This document shows, piece after piece, positions 52,861 through 63,685 of a DNA stretch of 64,000 nt. The stretch lies in the NCBI GenBank assembly GCA_030220185.1, contig JASPKZ010002338.1, positions 846,501 to 910,500 on the forward strand. Direction: 5' to 3'. The DNA is from Diploptera punctata (taxonomy: Eukaryota > Arthropoda > Insecta > Blattodea > Blaberidae). Below the pieces are notes generated by a model. The model was given only the letters and a program-made list of their open reading frames with translations. It searched no databases and had not been told where the DNA came from. Positions within the stretch are counted from its first letter, which is position 1. Each line of letters begins with the position of its first letter. The position numbers were made by a program, and so were the translations under genes.

Positions 52861-53060
52861 ATTTCGAAATTTCTGATGAATGGGACCTGATCTCGAAGTT
52901 TATCAAATGAACACCAGATGGCAATGTTATAGGTGGAGATTTCAACAAAAATCTGGTAGTCATAATGTCAGATGAAAATGGGAGGGATGTTTCTCTTGAA
53001 AACTGCAGTTCCCATGTTTAAGAAAACATAAACTAATGAGGTCAGATATAAAAAATGACT
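52858..53060 (+). mobile_element. PLE C-terminal tail, opposite orientation
   Basis: The + strand reads MNFEISDEWDLISKFIK then TPDGNVIGGDFN-like residues, matching the tail of the PLE on the other strand. The two fragments are head-to-head. Confidence 0.6.
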
Positions 53061-53199
53061 CATTCTTCATGAATAAGAACCTCATAATTTTATTTCCAAT
53101 ATTTTACTGTGAATAAATTAATTGTGTTTAACCAATGGCATAAAAAGTTCTAATTAAATAAAACCATTGTTAAAACATTCTACATATATATATATATAT

Positions 53200-53825
53200 A
53201 TAAATTAACAAAACTAAAATTATGGCATTTCATGGGAAGGACCCCATACTAAGTAAAATCTATCTCCAGAATAAAATTTTAGAGAGATCTAATCAATTTA
53301 AATATCTTGGATATTATCTCTCTATCTGAGATGAAAAGGATATCCCTGAAAAAATTACTAGTTATAATAAAAGTTTAGGAATTATTAATCAAGTTATGAA
53401 ACCATCCCTTGTACAAAAGAAAACACCAGATTACGTTTATATAACACTTTGGCTAGAGCAGTGTTGACCTATGGTAATGAAGCATGGACACTAAAAAAAC
53501 AACATGAAAGCAGAATAATGGCTTGTGAAATGAGATTCATGCGCAGAACAGCGGATTACACCAGATGGGATCAGAAAAGGAACACCGATATCTTAAAAGA
53601 ATTGAAGACTACGCCAATTTTGGAATATATTAAACAGTACCAACTAAATTGGAAACACCATCTTGAAAGAATGAGTTCAAATCGGATCCCCAAAGCTGTT
53701 TATAATTATATACCAAGAGGACGAAGATCAGCAGGCCGTCCTATGAAACACTGGAGGGAAAATTTTCTATAGGATTGTAACAGGCCTTGGCCTAATACTT
53801 GGAAGGAAGAAGAAGAAGAAGATAT
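53200..53825 (+). mobile_element. LINE RT fragment (fourth family, copy 2)
   Basis: NKTKIMAFHGKDPILSKIYL-like start with stops, then MARAVLTYGNEAWTLKKQHE, RRTADYTRWDQKRNTDILKE and GRRSAGRPMKHWRENFL. The 3' end is identical in style to 49035-49110: (GAA)n. Confidence 0.8.
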
Positions 53826-54369
53826 ACACTAAAGTGTAGCTAGGCTTGTAGATATGTAAGTTGAGTGACATGTTTACCGAGTGTGTATAGCAGATTGTGT
53901 TGAGAGCAATGAATAAACACAATCAGATGGTTACAAGTGGCCTAGGTATTAACTACATCCCACTCACCAATAAATGCTATAGGATGCCTCATAACTAGGT
54001 ACATGTTTTTTTTTATTTCCCCATGTTGTTTAACTTAAATGAATATAATTGAATTATTTATTTGAAAAATTAGACATGATTCTGATTTACAGGACATAAC
54101 AAAGAAGTGTGTAAAAGTTTAGGTATTGATTCTTTTCCTTAAATATTATGTCATTCTTTTATTGAGTTCTCCTTGTGGGAAGTTGATTTAAAACATACCT
54201 TCACATGATTTCTTCTTTGTTAATGTCTCCTCACAGTTCTTTTCATTTTCCTAAACCTGGTCTTCCCCCTGGTTCATTTCACTTTTAGTGTGGATTTCTC
54301 AACTCAAGTCTAAACTATGACCCCAGTTTACCATTTTCTATTGTATCCATAACATCTATAAGAAAAAAA
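53826..54369. other. intronic stretch, nothing recognised
   Basis: AT-rich with no repeat or coding signal I can name. Confidence 0.35.
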
Positions 54370-54630
54370 GAAGCCCTACTGGCTTTATAAAGTAGTGTTT
54401 AATTCCCAATAAATGTCTTCTTAACTAAGAAGCCGCCATTTGCAAAGATAGAAGCAAAGGTTTCAAGCATTTGGCATGAGGGAATTACAACGTATATAAG
54501 AGAAAAATTTGCATCTAGATCGCAACTCACCTCGGTAGCTCAGTTGGTAGAGTACTTGGTCCGGAAAGCCAAGGGTCCCGGGTTCGAGTCTCAGTCTAGG
54601 TGAAAATTTTTCTCTTCAAATATCTATAGG
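54370..54630 (+). mobile_element. tRNA-cassette SINE, type E monomer
   Basis: Body taagaagccgccatttgcaa, TATATAAG box at about 54494, tRNA-like at about 54526-54602 with A box TAGCTCAGTTGG and loop CCGGAAA, T-run at 54605-54613, tail ttcaaatatc. Confidence 0.8.
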
Positions 54631-55008
54631 CTATAAATGACTGAAAATTCACAAAAATTGTTATGAAACCACAGACATCATTGAGACATTTGTTCTTGTA
54701 ATTAACATCTGTAGATTTTCAGTTTTTAAGGTTGTTATGGAAACAATAAAAAAATCTGAAAACTGCAGTCGTAGTTTACACTTTGGTTGAGAAATCCACC
54801 TTAGACTCATTTTTAGAAACAATTTCTTTCTTATTCTTTTGAGATGTTCAAACTATTTTAATCTGTTTTCTCTAACTTTGCATTTCCCCCCCCCACTTTC
54901 ATTAGCTCTTGCATGTATTATGTACTTTCATATTATATGGTACTATCTCTCACAGAAATTTTATTCCTATTTATTTATATAGATATGCTAAAACTGGGAA
55001 TTTAAATA
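54631..55008. other. intronic stretch, nothing recognised
   Basis: A short poly-C run near 54888; otherwise featureless. Confidence 0.35.
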
Positions 55009-55666
55009 CAGTCTGATTATAAAGTCCCAGTACATTTTGTGGATAACGTAGCGCAAATAAAACAAAAATTATAAGGTAGTTTCTACTATCAAGTTAGTGT
55101 TCAACATAACCTCCATCAATCTCAAAACATGTTTCCCAACAACGCACCGTCACATCACGCGGAAAACATGCACCAACATATCCTCTGTAATCATTTCACT
55201 CGCTTGGCGTATGCGTTCTTTGAGCACTTGCAGATTAGGAAACTTGGTTCTGTACACCTGTTCCTTGATGAACCCCCAAGCAAAAAAGTCCAGGGGTGCG
55301 AGGTCTGGTGAACGAGGTGCCCAGATACGAGGAGATGCCCTTCCAATCCACCTGTTGGGAAACCTGTCTTGAGATACCCGCGCATAGCCAGAGCAAATTG
55401 TTGCAACACCGCTGTATCAATGATACCATCTTGCTGTAACTGTGGCTGTAAGAAAAGTTGTAACATATCAAGATACACGTCTCCCGTGAGGGTTTCCTTT
55501 GGAATCAGTCTCTAACTTCTTCGTACGACTGGCCTCTTAAACGTGCAGCAACAATCTCTATCCGCTCTTCAATGGTGAACATATTTGTATCTTTCGAATG
55601 GCTGTAACAGAAATATGATATGTAAGCGATTTCTTTAAAATGTACTGGGAATTTATAATCACACTG
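55009..55666 (-). mobile_element. mariner-like deletion derivative, copy 2
   Basis: A 658-bp element flanked by TA, with the same TIR (cagtctgattataaagtccc left, caca-ctg right). On the - strand the HTH start is followed by the same junction as copy 1 (ttccaaaggaaaccctcacg versus ttccaaaggaaaccatcacg) and the same C-terminal block. No functional transposase. Confidence 0.85.
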
Positions 55667-56104
55667 TATTGAATTTCAAGGAAAGTTCCACAAAGAATAT
55701 GGCTTATATTTCTATAGCCTTAAATATTAAACGTCTTGTAGATTATAGAATACATAGGAACCTTATAATATCTATAAATAAGCTACAGAGTTTAGCATTT
55801 GATTGTCGAATAAATGATTCAATTTATTTCAGGTAATTGTACCTGCTTTCTGTGAATCATTAGAGAGGTGCCACATGCTACAAAGACTGTTATCAATAAA
55901 ACAGGTAGCAATGTTCATATCACTGACACTGTAGCTAGATGGCATCACATTCACCAAATATTGATTCTATTTAAAATAAATAATTTAGTGCACACTCTAA
56001 ATAGAACAATATAAAAGCTTTAAATTAGTATTAAATTATACAGGATATTTTATAATTCCTGTAACATATAGTATGTGTAGAATTTGTTAGAAAACTTACA
56101 AACA
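55667..56104. other. intronic stretch, nothing recognised
   Basis: No repeat or coding signal recognised. Confidence 0.35.
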
Positions 56105-56700
56105 CTATGATGATGTTGAAGAAGATTTTCGGGCTGTAGGCCGTGGTCGTGAGGCTTGTAGTTCCCCGACGTTTCGCCAGTGACTGTGTCTGGCATCGTC
56201 AAGGGTTGTCTTGAGACTGGCAATTCTGTCCACTGTCTGTCTTATTTATACGTTCACCGTGATGTGTTCGTAAGTTGTATCTGCCTTCTGATTGGTCAGC
56301 GTTAGGGTCTTCCATTGCTCCAATGAGATTGCTGTTTGACAGTCTAGTCAGCAATTTCAGTGGAACAGTGGAAGTCCCTACCACTGACCAATCAGAAGGC
56401 AGATATAACGTACAGTCGACTAGACCATCAAACAGCAAACTCATTGGAGCAATGGAAGTCCCTAACGCTGACCAATCAGAAGGCAGATACAACTTACGAA
56501 CACATTGCAGTGAACGTATAAATAAGACAGACAGCGGACAGAATTGCCAGTCTCAAGACAACCCTTGAGGATGCCAGATGCAGTCTCTGGCGAAACGTCG
56601 GGGAACTACAAGCCTCACGACCACGGCCTACAGCCCGAAAATCTTCTTCAAGATCATCATAGCAACTCCGGCCGTGAAAGTCTACGTGAATACAAACAAC
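56105..56700. mobile_element. foldback module with two hammerhead-like arms
   Basis: Arms 56105-56330 and about 56440-56680 are inverted copies (ctacaagcctcacgaccacg, the accaatcagaaggcagatac block). Each has TTGACGA or TTGAGGA, helix II GCCAGA/TCTGGC type, GAAA, ACGT, C, GGG (+ strand at about 56562-56605). Several shorter inverted repeats nest in the centre. The core C is T in both arms. Confidence 0.7.
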
Positions 56701-57394
56701 ACTATGATGGTCGTTGATATCAAAATCATGATTATATCTTAAATTTGACCTACTGTGGACTAAAGTTGTAGCCACCAGATTCTCTTTCATGAGCATTATC
56801 TTATGTAATGTATGTGTATTATTTATTCCTACAAAGTCCTTGTCATGACCCCTGGGTGACGCTTAAATTGGGACCTGTCAGCTAGGGGAGAAAACCCCGA
56901 CAGAAAACATAGTCCCCCTCAAGATTGCTGGGTGGGTTAATAACCCTATTCTGTAAAAATAAAACTGTTCAGAAACCTCAAAGTAACTGCTGGACTGTTA
57001 AGTCGGAAAAATGACTTATGGAGAATTAGAATGATCCAGGAATTGATATAACACTTAAGACAACTGAAGGTGGAAAGGTGGAGACAAAAAGCTAGTAATA
57101 GAGAAGAATGGGCAGTTGTTATGAAGGAGGGCAAGGTTCTTAGAAGACCGTAGAGCCAAAGGAAGAAGAAGAAGAATGTAATGTGTATTATATATATTAT
57201 ATAAAGTGGTGTACTGACCCTCAGGGGTCCTCATCTAGGGGATATGTGGATGGCGACCACAAGGTGCCCAAGCCGAGCAAAACATTTCTTCCACTTACTT
57301 GTGTTTTGCACTCTTTTTAACTTTACTATCTAACCTCTGTTGGTTAACTCTTGTTTTTTCGACCCCAATGCTATTAGGGCATCCGAGGGCTAGG
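56701..57394. other. intronic stretch, weak LINE traces
   Basis: 56990-57170 ends in a gaagaagaagaag tail preceded by gaagaccgtagagccaaagg, which could be another LINE 3' end. No reading frame is recognisable. Confidence 0.35.
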
Positions 57395-57630
57395 GAGTCT
57401 TTCCTTTCTTCCATTTCTTCTTTCCTTTATTTTCTTTTCTTCTCCAGAAAAGCCTGACCAGAGGCTATAAGATGGCAGCCCCATCACTGGTCTTGCCTTC
57501 CTTTGGCCAGCAACCAACCGAAGGGACTATTATTATGCTTTCAAATCTTATACGAGAATTTCCCAGAAATTTTCTATAGGATCGTAACAGGCCTTGGCCT
57601 AATACTTGGAAGGAAGAAGAAGAAAGTGGT
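57395..57630. repeat. unclassified repeat joined to LINE 3' tail
   Basis: 57395-57565 matches 45215-45365. 57566-57625 is the 3' end of the fourth LINE family (attttctataggatcgtaac, then (GAA)n) in + orientation. At 45040-45365 the same two parts are joined in a different order. Confidence 0.55.
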
Positions 57631-57929
57631 GTACTGAAGAAGTGCATAAATTGAAAATAGACCACAATAACACCATCTATCCACCCAGCGTGGAACCTGA
57701 GTTATGTAAATTGCAGTGGGTGGTATTAGAACACACACACAACTAAAGATTTTTAGAAAAAAATGAATTGGAAATTATTATTTGTGAATTTTAGACGAAG
57801 AACTTTATAATTTAGTAAGGCTTTCACAGATATTGTGAGATATTTTTGGACTTGAAGGGCGTGGTCTGTTAATTAATTCATTTCCCTTGAACGATTAGAT
57901 CTATTCATCATCAATCATCAATGGCAGGA
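57631..57929. other. intronic stretch, nothing recognised
   Basis: No repeat or coding signal recognised. Confidence 0.3.
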
Positions 57930-58700
57930 ATGGATTAGGCCATTGGCCTGTTCCACTTCAGGAAAGAAATTGATCCCTCCATCTCTTCTTAGGTCTTCCT
58001 GGGCCTCTTCGCCCTGTGGGTCTGTAGTTCAATAGCTGCAGAGGTAGTCTATTGTTTGGCATTCTAAGAAGGTGTTCATGCCAATTATTTTGATATTTTT
58101 GAGTGGTTTCAGTTATTGCTGGTGTGTTGAGAGCTTCATTACGCATGTGGTCATAAAGCGTATAACCCGCTAAAGGTCTTAATAACTTCATTTCTGCAGC
58201 TATTATCCTATTTAATTTACCTGTAGTAAGAGTCCAGGTTTCAGAACCATAAAGAGTAGAGTTGGAAGAGCCATTGTTTTATAAAATTTTAGAATTGTAT
58301 CTGGACGTACTTTTCGGAAAAGAATGCTTTTTATTGTTCCTATAAGTTTTTGAAATTTGACCAATTTTATGTCTATGTCTTTACATGTGTTGTAGGAAAG
58401 ATTGCAGCTAAGATAAGTAAAGTTATTAACTTGTTCTATTATATTGTTAATAACAATTTTAGTACGTATCGGTATTTTCCCTTGAAACGCCATAGTTTTT
58501 GTCTTACTCACCGAAATTTTTAAATTATAATCTTGGGTTATATTTGACAATCTATGTACTGCTCTTTTTAGGTGATCTTCAGAAGTAGCCAATATTACTT
58601 GATCATCTGCATACATTAATGTGTTGAGGGGTCGACCATCAATCATAAAGTGTGATTGTGATTGGTTTTGCCATAATTTTATGATTTCATTCATATGTAA
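57930..58700 (-). mobile_element. LINE RT fragment with YADD motif (sixth family)
   Basis: The - strand frame 58694-58212 includes LNTLMYADDQVILATSEDHL, the catalytic RT motif C, then ISVSKTKTMAFQGKIP and VNNFTYLSCNLSYN. After a frame break, 58191-57958 gives LLRPLAGYTLYDHMRN, RMPNNRLPLQLLNYRPTGRR and the family end. This is one of only two LINE fragments here that keep the RT catalytic motif. Confidence 0.85.
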
Positions 58701-59335
58701 ATTAAATAGATCTATTCATATTAATTTAAATTCCTTCAGTACGAGTATATTATTTTGTTAAAATTTGGACTAGTAGAGGAGATAAGATATGTCTTCACCC
58801 TTTTTTTTATCTGAATCTTTACCTTTTGTTAATTTTGAATATCCAAAGTTGAGTACAACACAGCTATTGTATTTCTGGTTTCCAAAAGAGAAGTAAGGGC
58901 ATTTGAAGCTGTGGCAAATTATATATTCCATGTTGTATTGTTTTCTTATTATGATGCTAGGACATTCTCCTACCCCGAGGATGTTCCAACTTCATAAGAA
59001 GATAGCAAGCATATGAATTCATTAATAGATAATGTAGCAGATTAATAATCTTCAAGCCTGCAATCTGCAATCATTTTATATTAATAATGCCAGCTGTGGA
59101 AGCTTTAACCAACTTATAAAGTTAATTGGAAGGTGTCCTTGTTTCATAAGAAGAAAACACCACTCATGTGGATTGACAAACAGTAATAGATCACAGACTT
59201 CAAGCCTGAAAATATTTTACTGGTAGAGTGTCAAAATAAACTAAAATTGAATGGTACCGTATATGATCTGAAGAAAGTAATCAAGTTTATTTATTTTTTC
59301 TTATTTAATTATTTTACTATGTTTTTCTTTTTTCA
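58701..59335. other. intronic stretch, nothing recognised
   Basis: Two similar segments (about 58985-59060 and 59130-59220, sharing cataagaag...aga and ttcaagcctg) hint at an old duplication. Confidence 0.35.
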
Positions 59336-59713
59336 AATGCCCCAGGTTTGTCTTTCGACATTCCTGGTTTCTCTCCTGGCATGGCGTACTTGTAACCCAC
59401 TTCTGCGGTTGGGGCACCTGGAAGGCGGGGTTACGTTGCCCCGATGATATGATGGGTGATGATGATGATAATGGTGCACCAGGAGAGTCCCTAATCCTAA
59501 GCTTAACCTAAGATGAATATGAATGATGATGATTGCAATGGCCATATGATTTCGGGGACCGTTTGGGCCTTAAAGTTTTCCTGACATTTTTCTTACAGGT
59601 GAGGAAAACCCCATTAAAAACCTCACCCAGAAAAACTGTCCTGACTGGGGATTGAACCCGGGCCCGCTGCGTGACAAGGCAGCTCGCTACCCCGAGACCA
59701 CAGCGGTGGACTT
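59336..59713 (-). mobile_element. SINE family B, full length
   Basis: The head at the right (reverse complement ccgctgtggtctcggggtag) has B box gggttcaatcccc. The left end is tgccccaggtttgtctttcg. Most complete - strand copy. Confidence 0.85.
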
Positions 59714-60359
59714 ATTTTACTGTGTTTATATGATAAAAATGTGATAAAGAAGAAATTGTTTTATTCAGGCACAGTTCAATTCTTTATATTACAGGATACA
59801 TTATTCAATATGTTTTTTATTAGTATAATGACAGACATTATTCAGTCCTTAGATTGTAAGGTTAAAAATGAATAATTACGAGAGATTTTGTAAAAAGTAT
59901 TTATGAGATCTAATGTAGAAAGTTATGCAGTTATCAAGAGATGGAATATGTGGTAAACTGGGCTTTTACACCCAAATGTTGGTAATAGTTTTGCTGAGGT
60001 AGGTTAATCAGATTATGAGGTTCATAAGTTAGAATCTGGATAGAGTGAATATATTTTAAAAGTACAAAAAAATCTTAAAATAACTTCCTTCAGAAAGGAA
60101 GTAAAGCCGTTGGTCTTGTGTCACAGATTTACAGTATGTAAAATGAGAAGCCTCTTAGCAAAATTTATTCCTTTTTACAGTTAGATTTGAAATGCAATGC
60201 TAATGACCTGAGAATATCATTAAATAAAATACTAATTGACCACCAATTGGCAAACAAGAAGAAAGATAAATTCATTGTCAAATTCTGTGCATTAGATACA
60301 ACTAAGAGGTTTTGGTGAAAGAAATTCAGAAATTTAAGATTAAAATTAAAATTATTTAT
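59714..60359. other. intronic stretch, nothing recognised
   Basis: No repeat or coding signal recognised. Confidence 0.3.
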
Positions 60360-61630
60360 ATCTCACCTCACATCCAGTCTTCTAATTAAACCAGTTTCAG
60401 AACCTAGGTGGATTCATCTTCAATAGTATCTCGATCGATGTTATGTTGTTCAGGAGAACTGCTTCTTACTCCATCTGTTGAAGGACCGATGAACCTCGGA
60501 ATCAAATTAAATTTCCCAGGAATTTCAAAATTCATAAGTTTAAGTTATGTAGGTAGGAAATAACACTATGAGGTTTATTTTAATATTGTTTAGTTGTTTC
60601 TTGACTCACCTCATACTTCTTAACTCCCAAGCAGACTCGAGTTTCTTCATTTCATTTGTGACATTCTCAATGCTGTATTACATTCACAACTGGTGTCCAA
60701 CGCCCTCCTTTCCTGCAGACTGACTTCCGCGCCATCTGATGGCTGACCGACGAACTTCCAAGTCAATCCCCTCTCCTTATCACCGGGTATTTCAAAATTC
60801 ATAGTTGTGTTTTTATTCTTGCATATGTAAATTTTTTCCCAAATTGTGAGTTCCTTCGGTTTTTTCAATTGTTTAAGTAATTTTGTTTTGGAAAAACTGA
60901 AGGAACTCACAATTTGGGAAAAAATTTACATATGCAAAAATAAAAACACAGCTATGAATTTTGAAATACCTGGTGATAAGGAGAGGGGATTGATTTGGAA
61001 GTTCGTCGGTCAGCCATCAGATGGCACGGAGGTCAGTCTGCAGGAGAGGAGACCATTGGACATCAGTTGTGAACGTAATACAGCATTGAGAATGTCATAA
61101 GTTTGTCTTTCTTTCTTTTTTTTTTCATAATCCCCATTGGAAAAAAAAAAAGAAACAAACAAAAAACTTGTGAATTTTGAAATCCTGGGGAATTTGATTT
61201 GATTCAGAGGTTCATTAGCCCACCAACAGATGGAATAAGAAGCAGTTCTCCTGAATGACTTAACATCGGTTGAGATATATTTCAGTTAATATTGGGAAGT
61301 AAAAATTATGAGGTTATATCATTAATAGTGAGTGGAGAACATATTTTAATTGACTCACCTCATACATTTTCAAACTTCTTTGATACCGACGGTTTCAGAC
61401 AAAATCCACATTTGGAAGCCATGACTGAAGAAGGACATGATTTTATCTGAATCCGTCGGTATCAAAGAAGTTTGAAAATGTATGAGGTGAGTCGATTAAA
61501 ATATGTTCTCCACTCACTATTAATCGGTTGAGATATTACTGAAGATGAAACCACCTAGGTTTTGAAACTGGTTTAATTAGAAGACTGGATGTGAGGTGAG
61601 GTATAAAGTATTTTAATTTTAATCTTAAAT
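60360..61630. mobile_element. cluster of PLE C-terminal tails and foldbacks
   Basis: 60640-60905 (-) and 60890-61100 (+) are head-to-head copies of the PLE C-terminal region (ELTIWEKIYICKNKN, MNFEIPGDKERGL, FVGQPSDG). 60360-60540 (-) and 61505-61600 (+) are inverted relatives of one foldback arm (cacctaggtt, aaactggtttaattagaaga). 61290-61500 is another short foldback (ctttgataccgacggtttca and its complement). Bounding acctcat/atgaggt motifs recur. Confidence 0.7.
61535..61577 (+). ncRNA. hammerhead-ribozyme-like motif
   Basis: ATTA, core CTGAAGA, one T, helix II GAAACC-ACCTA-GGTTTT, GAA, helix III ACT/GGT (one G-U), T at the cleavage position, then TAAT pairing with ATTA. The conserved core is complete; helix I is only 4 bp. 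Confidence 0.5.
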
Positions 61631-61792
61631 TAAACCTCATAGTGATTCTTCTTATAAAAGTTGAAGATTGAGAAATGATTGATTGCGGCACAAGATATAG
61701 GCTGACATTTGTCCGTCTTGTGGTTAAGCTGTATTACTGTGCAGATACTGTGTACACACCGCTCTACAAGGCTGAGTTGGATCTCCTTGCAG

Positions 61793-62055
61793 AAGGATGG
61801 ATCTCCGCTACCTCTGGACAGGATCACCATCCACAATGGCAACCTGACCATAGAGAACCTGAAGGAGAGTGACCGGGGCCTGTACCAGTGTGTTGCATCC
61901 AACGAGGCAGCAACCATCTCTTCCGATACTGAGCTCATGATAGACAGCGTGGCACCACGGGCTCCGTACAATCTGTCTGCTACTGCTACCGACAACTCTG
62001 TCACCTTGACGTGGGTACCCGGCTTCACCAGACCCAAGGCACAATACAGTGTCTG
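61793..62055 (+). CDS. bdl: borderless/turtle-like Ig receptor, exon e: end of last Ig and start of FN3
   Basis: The acceptor ctccttgcag precedes AAG (phase 0), joining exon d as TIVWFR|KDGSPLPLDR. The donor is TG|GTGAGT (phase 2). It supplies NGNLTIENLKESDRGLYQC with the second cysteine of the last Ig, then VASNEAATISSDTELMID. A fibronectin III domain begins at APRAPYNLSATATDNSVTLT, with its first tryptophan in LTWVPGF, ending YSV(W). The rest of FN3 is not in the remaining 1.9 kb. The 11.2-kb intron before it is the largest seen here. A possible alternative upstream extension of the open frame is intronic because it lacks Ig-like residues. Confidence 0.9.
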
Positions 62056-62229
62056 GTGAGTTCTTGCATGTTAGGTATCTTAGTTATTTGTATCACAAGG
62101 GTTCAAAGTGAGATTTTATGAATGAGTTGAGATGTTTATGGCTGAAGAATGTCTGAGACTAAAATTTTAAAACAAATTCCTAAAACGCTTTCAATTTATG
62201 GAATGCACAGTACTCTATTTCATAAGAAT

Positions 62230-62770
62230 TAAATGAATTGTGATTTCTTCTTACCTCATACTTCTATGTTTTTTTTAAACACAGCACTGCAGTATCAGCG
62301 ACCATTGTCACCATCCTCAGCTGTTTTTACGACTGTCAATTTTTTATTTTCTCGGTAATTATCCAAACTGCCATCTGGTGTTCTTTTGAAGGAATTATTT
62401 TCTAAACTGCCATCTGGTGTTTTTTGAATGAATCATTCTCTAAACTGCCATCTGTTGTATTTTTTAAGAACTTTGTAATCAAGCTCGGTTCGTCTGGAAT
62501 CTCAAAGTTCATGGCGAACCGAGCTTGATTACAAAGTTCTTAAAAAATACAACATATGGCAGTTTAGAAAATAATTCCTTCAAAAGAACACCAGATGGCA
62601 GTTTGGATAATTACCAACAAAAGAAAAAATTGACAGTCATGAAAACAGCTGAGGATGGTGACAATGGTCGCTGATACTGCAGTGCTGTGTTTTAAAATCA
62701 TAGAAATATGAGGTAAGAAGAAATCACGATTCATTTAATTCTTATGAATTAAACCTCATAAAGTTAAAAA
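62230..62770. mobile_element. foldback module with degenerate hammerhead-like motif
   Basis: Arms 62232-62500 and 62520-62765 are inverted copies (ctgaggatggtgacaatggt, aactgccatctggtgt). On + at 62645-62688: ACAG, core CTGAGGA, T, helix II GGTGAC-AATG-GTCGCT, GATA instead of GAAA, palindrome ACTGCAGT, G, CTGT pairing with ACAG. Two core changes probably inactivate it. Confidence 0.65.
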
Positions 62771-62819
62771 TTCCCAAATTTATTATATAAACTCTATTTC
62801 ATAATTAAGATATTTTGTC

Positions 62820-63190
62820 TGTGTATTCTTACAGCCATAAGAGGTAAGAATGCACAGACAAAATATATTAATTATTCAATAAACCTCTTATTATGCTGTT
62901 AATTCCCGCACACCAAATGCTATGAAACCTTTGCTTCTGTCTTGCAAATGGCGGCTTCTTTATTAAGAAGATATTTATTTGGGAATTTTACATTACATTA
63001 TAAAGCCAGTATAGCACAGGAATTAACAGCGTATATAAGAGAAAAATTTGCTTTTAGATTGGAATTTGCTCAGATAGCTCTGTCAGTAGAGTCTTGGCCT
63101 AGAGCCAACAGGTCCTGGGTTCAAGCCCCAGTATGAATGCATAATTTTTCTCTTCAAATATGATTTATCCGTCATTGAGATGTATGAAAT
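62820..63190 (+). mobile_element. tRNA-cassette SINE, type E, diverged
   Basis: Body caaatggcggcttctttatt, box gcgtatataagagaaaaatt, decayed tRNA-like (about 63062-63135, B box gggttcaagcccc), then tttttctcttcaaatatgat. Preceded by a small ataagaggtaag/acctctta foldback at 62833-62890. Confidence 0.65.
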
Positions 63191-63296
63191 GAATAATAAA
63201 AACGTTGAAACCTCTTAATGTTACTTCCTATTGTATTTTTTAAAAAAAACTTTATTTCATATTATGTCAAATTTAATTATCTTCTTCTTCTTGTAA

Positions 63297-63685
63297 GCCC
63301 ATGTTTCCCTTAACAGAGATTTAGGCGCTCTCCCCCTACAGGGAAGAATTTGAACCATACTAATTTAGTTACACTTTTTTTGGTATTGATATCATTTTGA
63401 GTGGTCCGTGGTCAGCGTTCCGCCTCATACTGACATCTAGGAAACCAAGGTAGTACTATGACGGGAAAATTCAGTAAATTTTGCTTTGAAGCCTTTTCAT
63501 TCAGGCTTAAGGATCTTTTACGAGCCTGAAATTCTTCAGACTCGGGACCCACGGCTTAAAGTCCCTCCCAGAGGATTTGCTCCTTGGATTTTTCCATCCT
63601 AAAAAAATCCATTGACCCCGGCCGGGTTTGAACCCACAACCCTCAGGACCAGAGACAAGGAGCATAACCACTAGTCCACTTATGT
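63297..63685 (-). mobile_element. SINE family C
   Basis: The reverse-complement head is at the right (agtggactagtggttatgct), the tail at the left ends in (CTT)n at about 63282-63293. Nearly identical to 1-391. Confidence 0.8.

Noticed and set aside
52873..52900. A ctgatga motif as a hammerhead core
   Set aside because: No GAAA-closing hairpin follows at the right distance, and the sequence lies in PLE coding sequence.
61675..61792. In-frame upstream extension of the last Ig exon
   Set aside because: The acceptor at 61791-61792 joins exon d in phase and yields a continuous Ig domain; the upstream residues do not fit.
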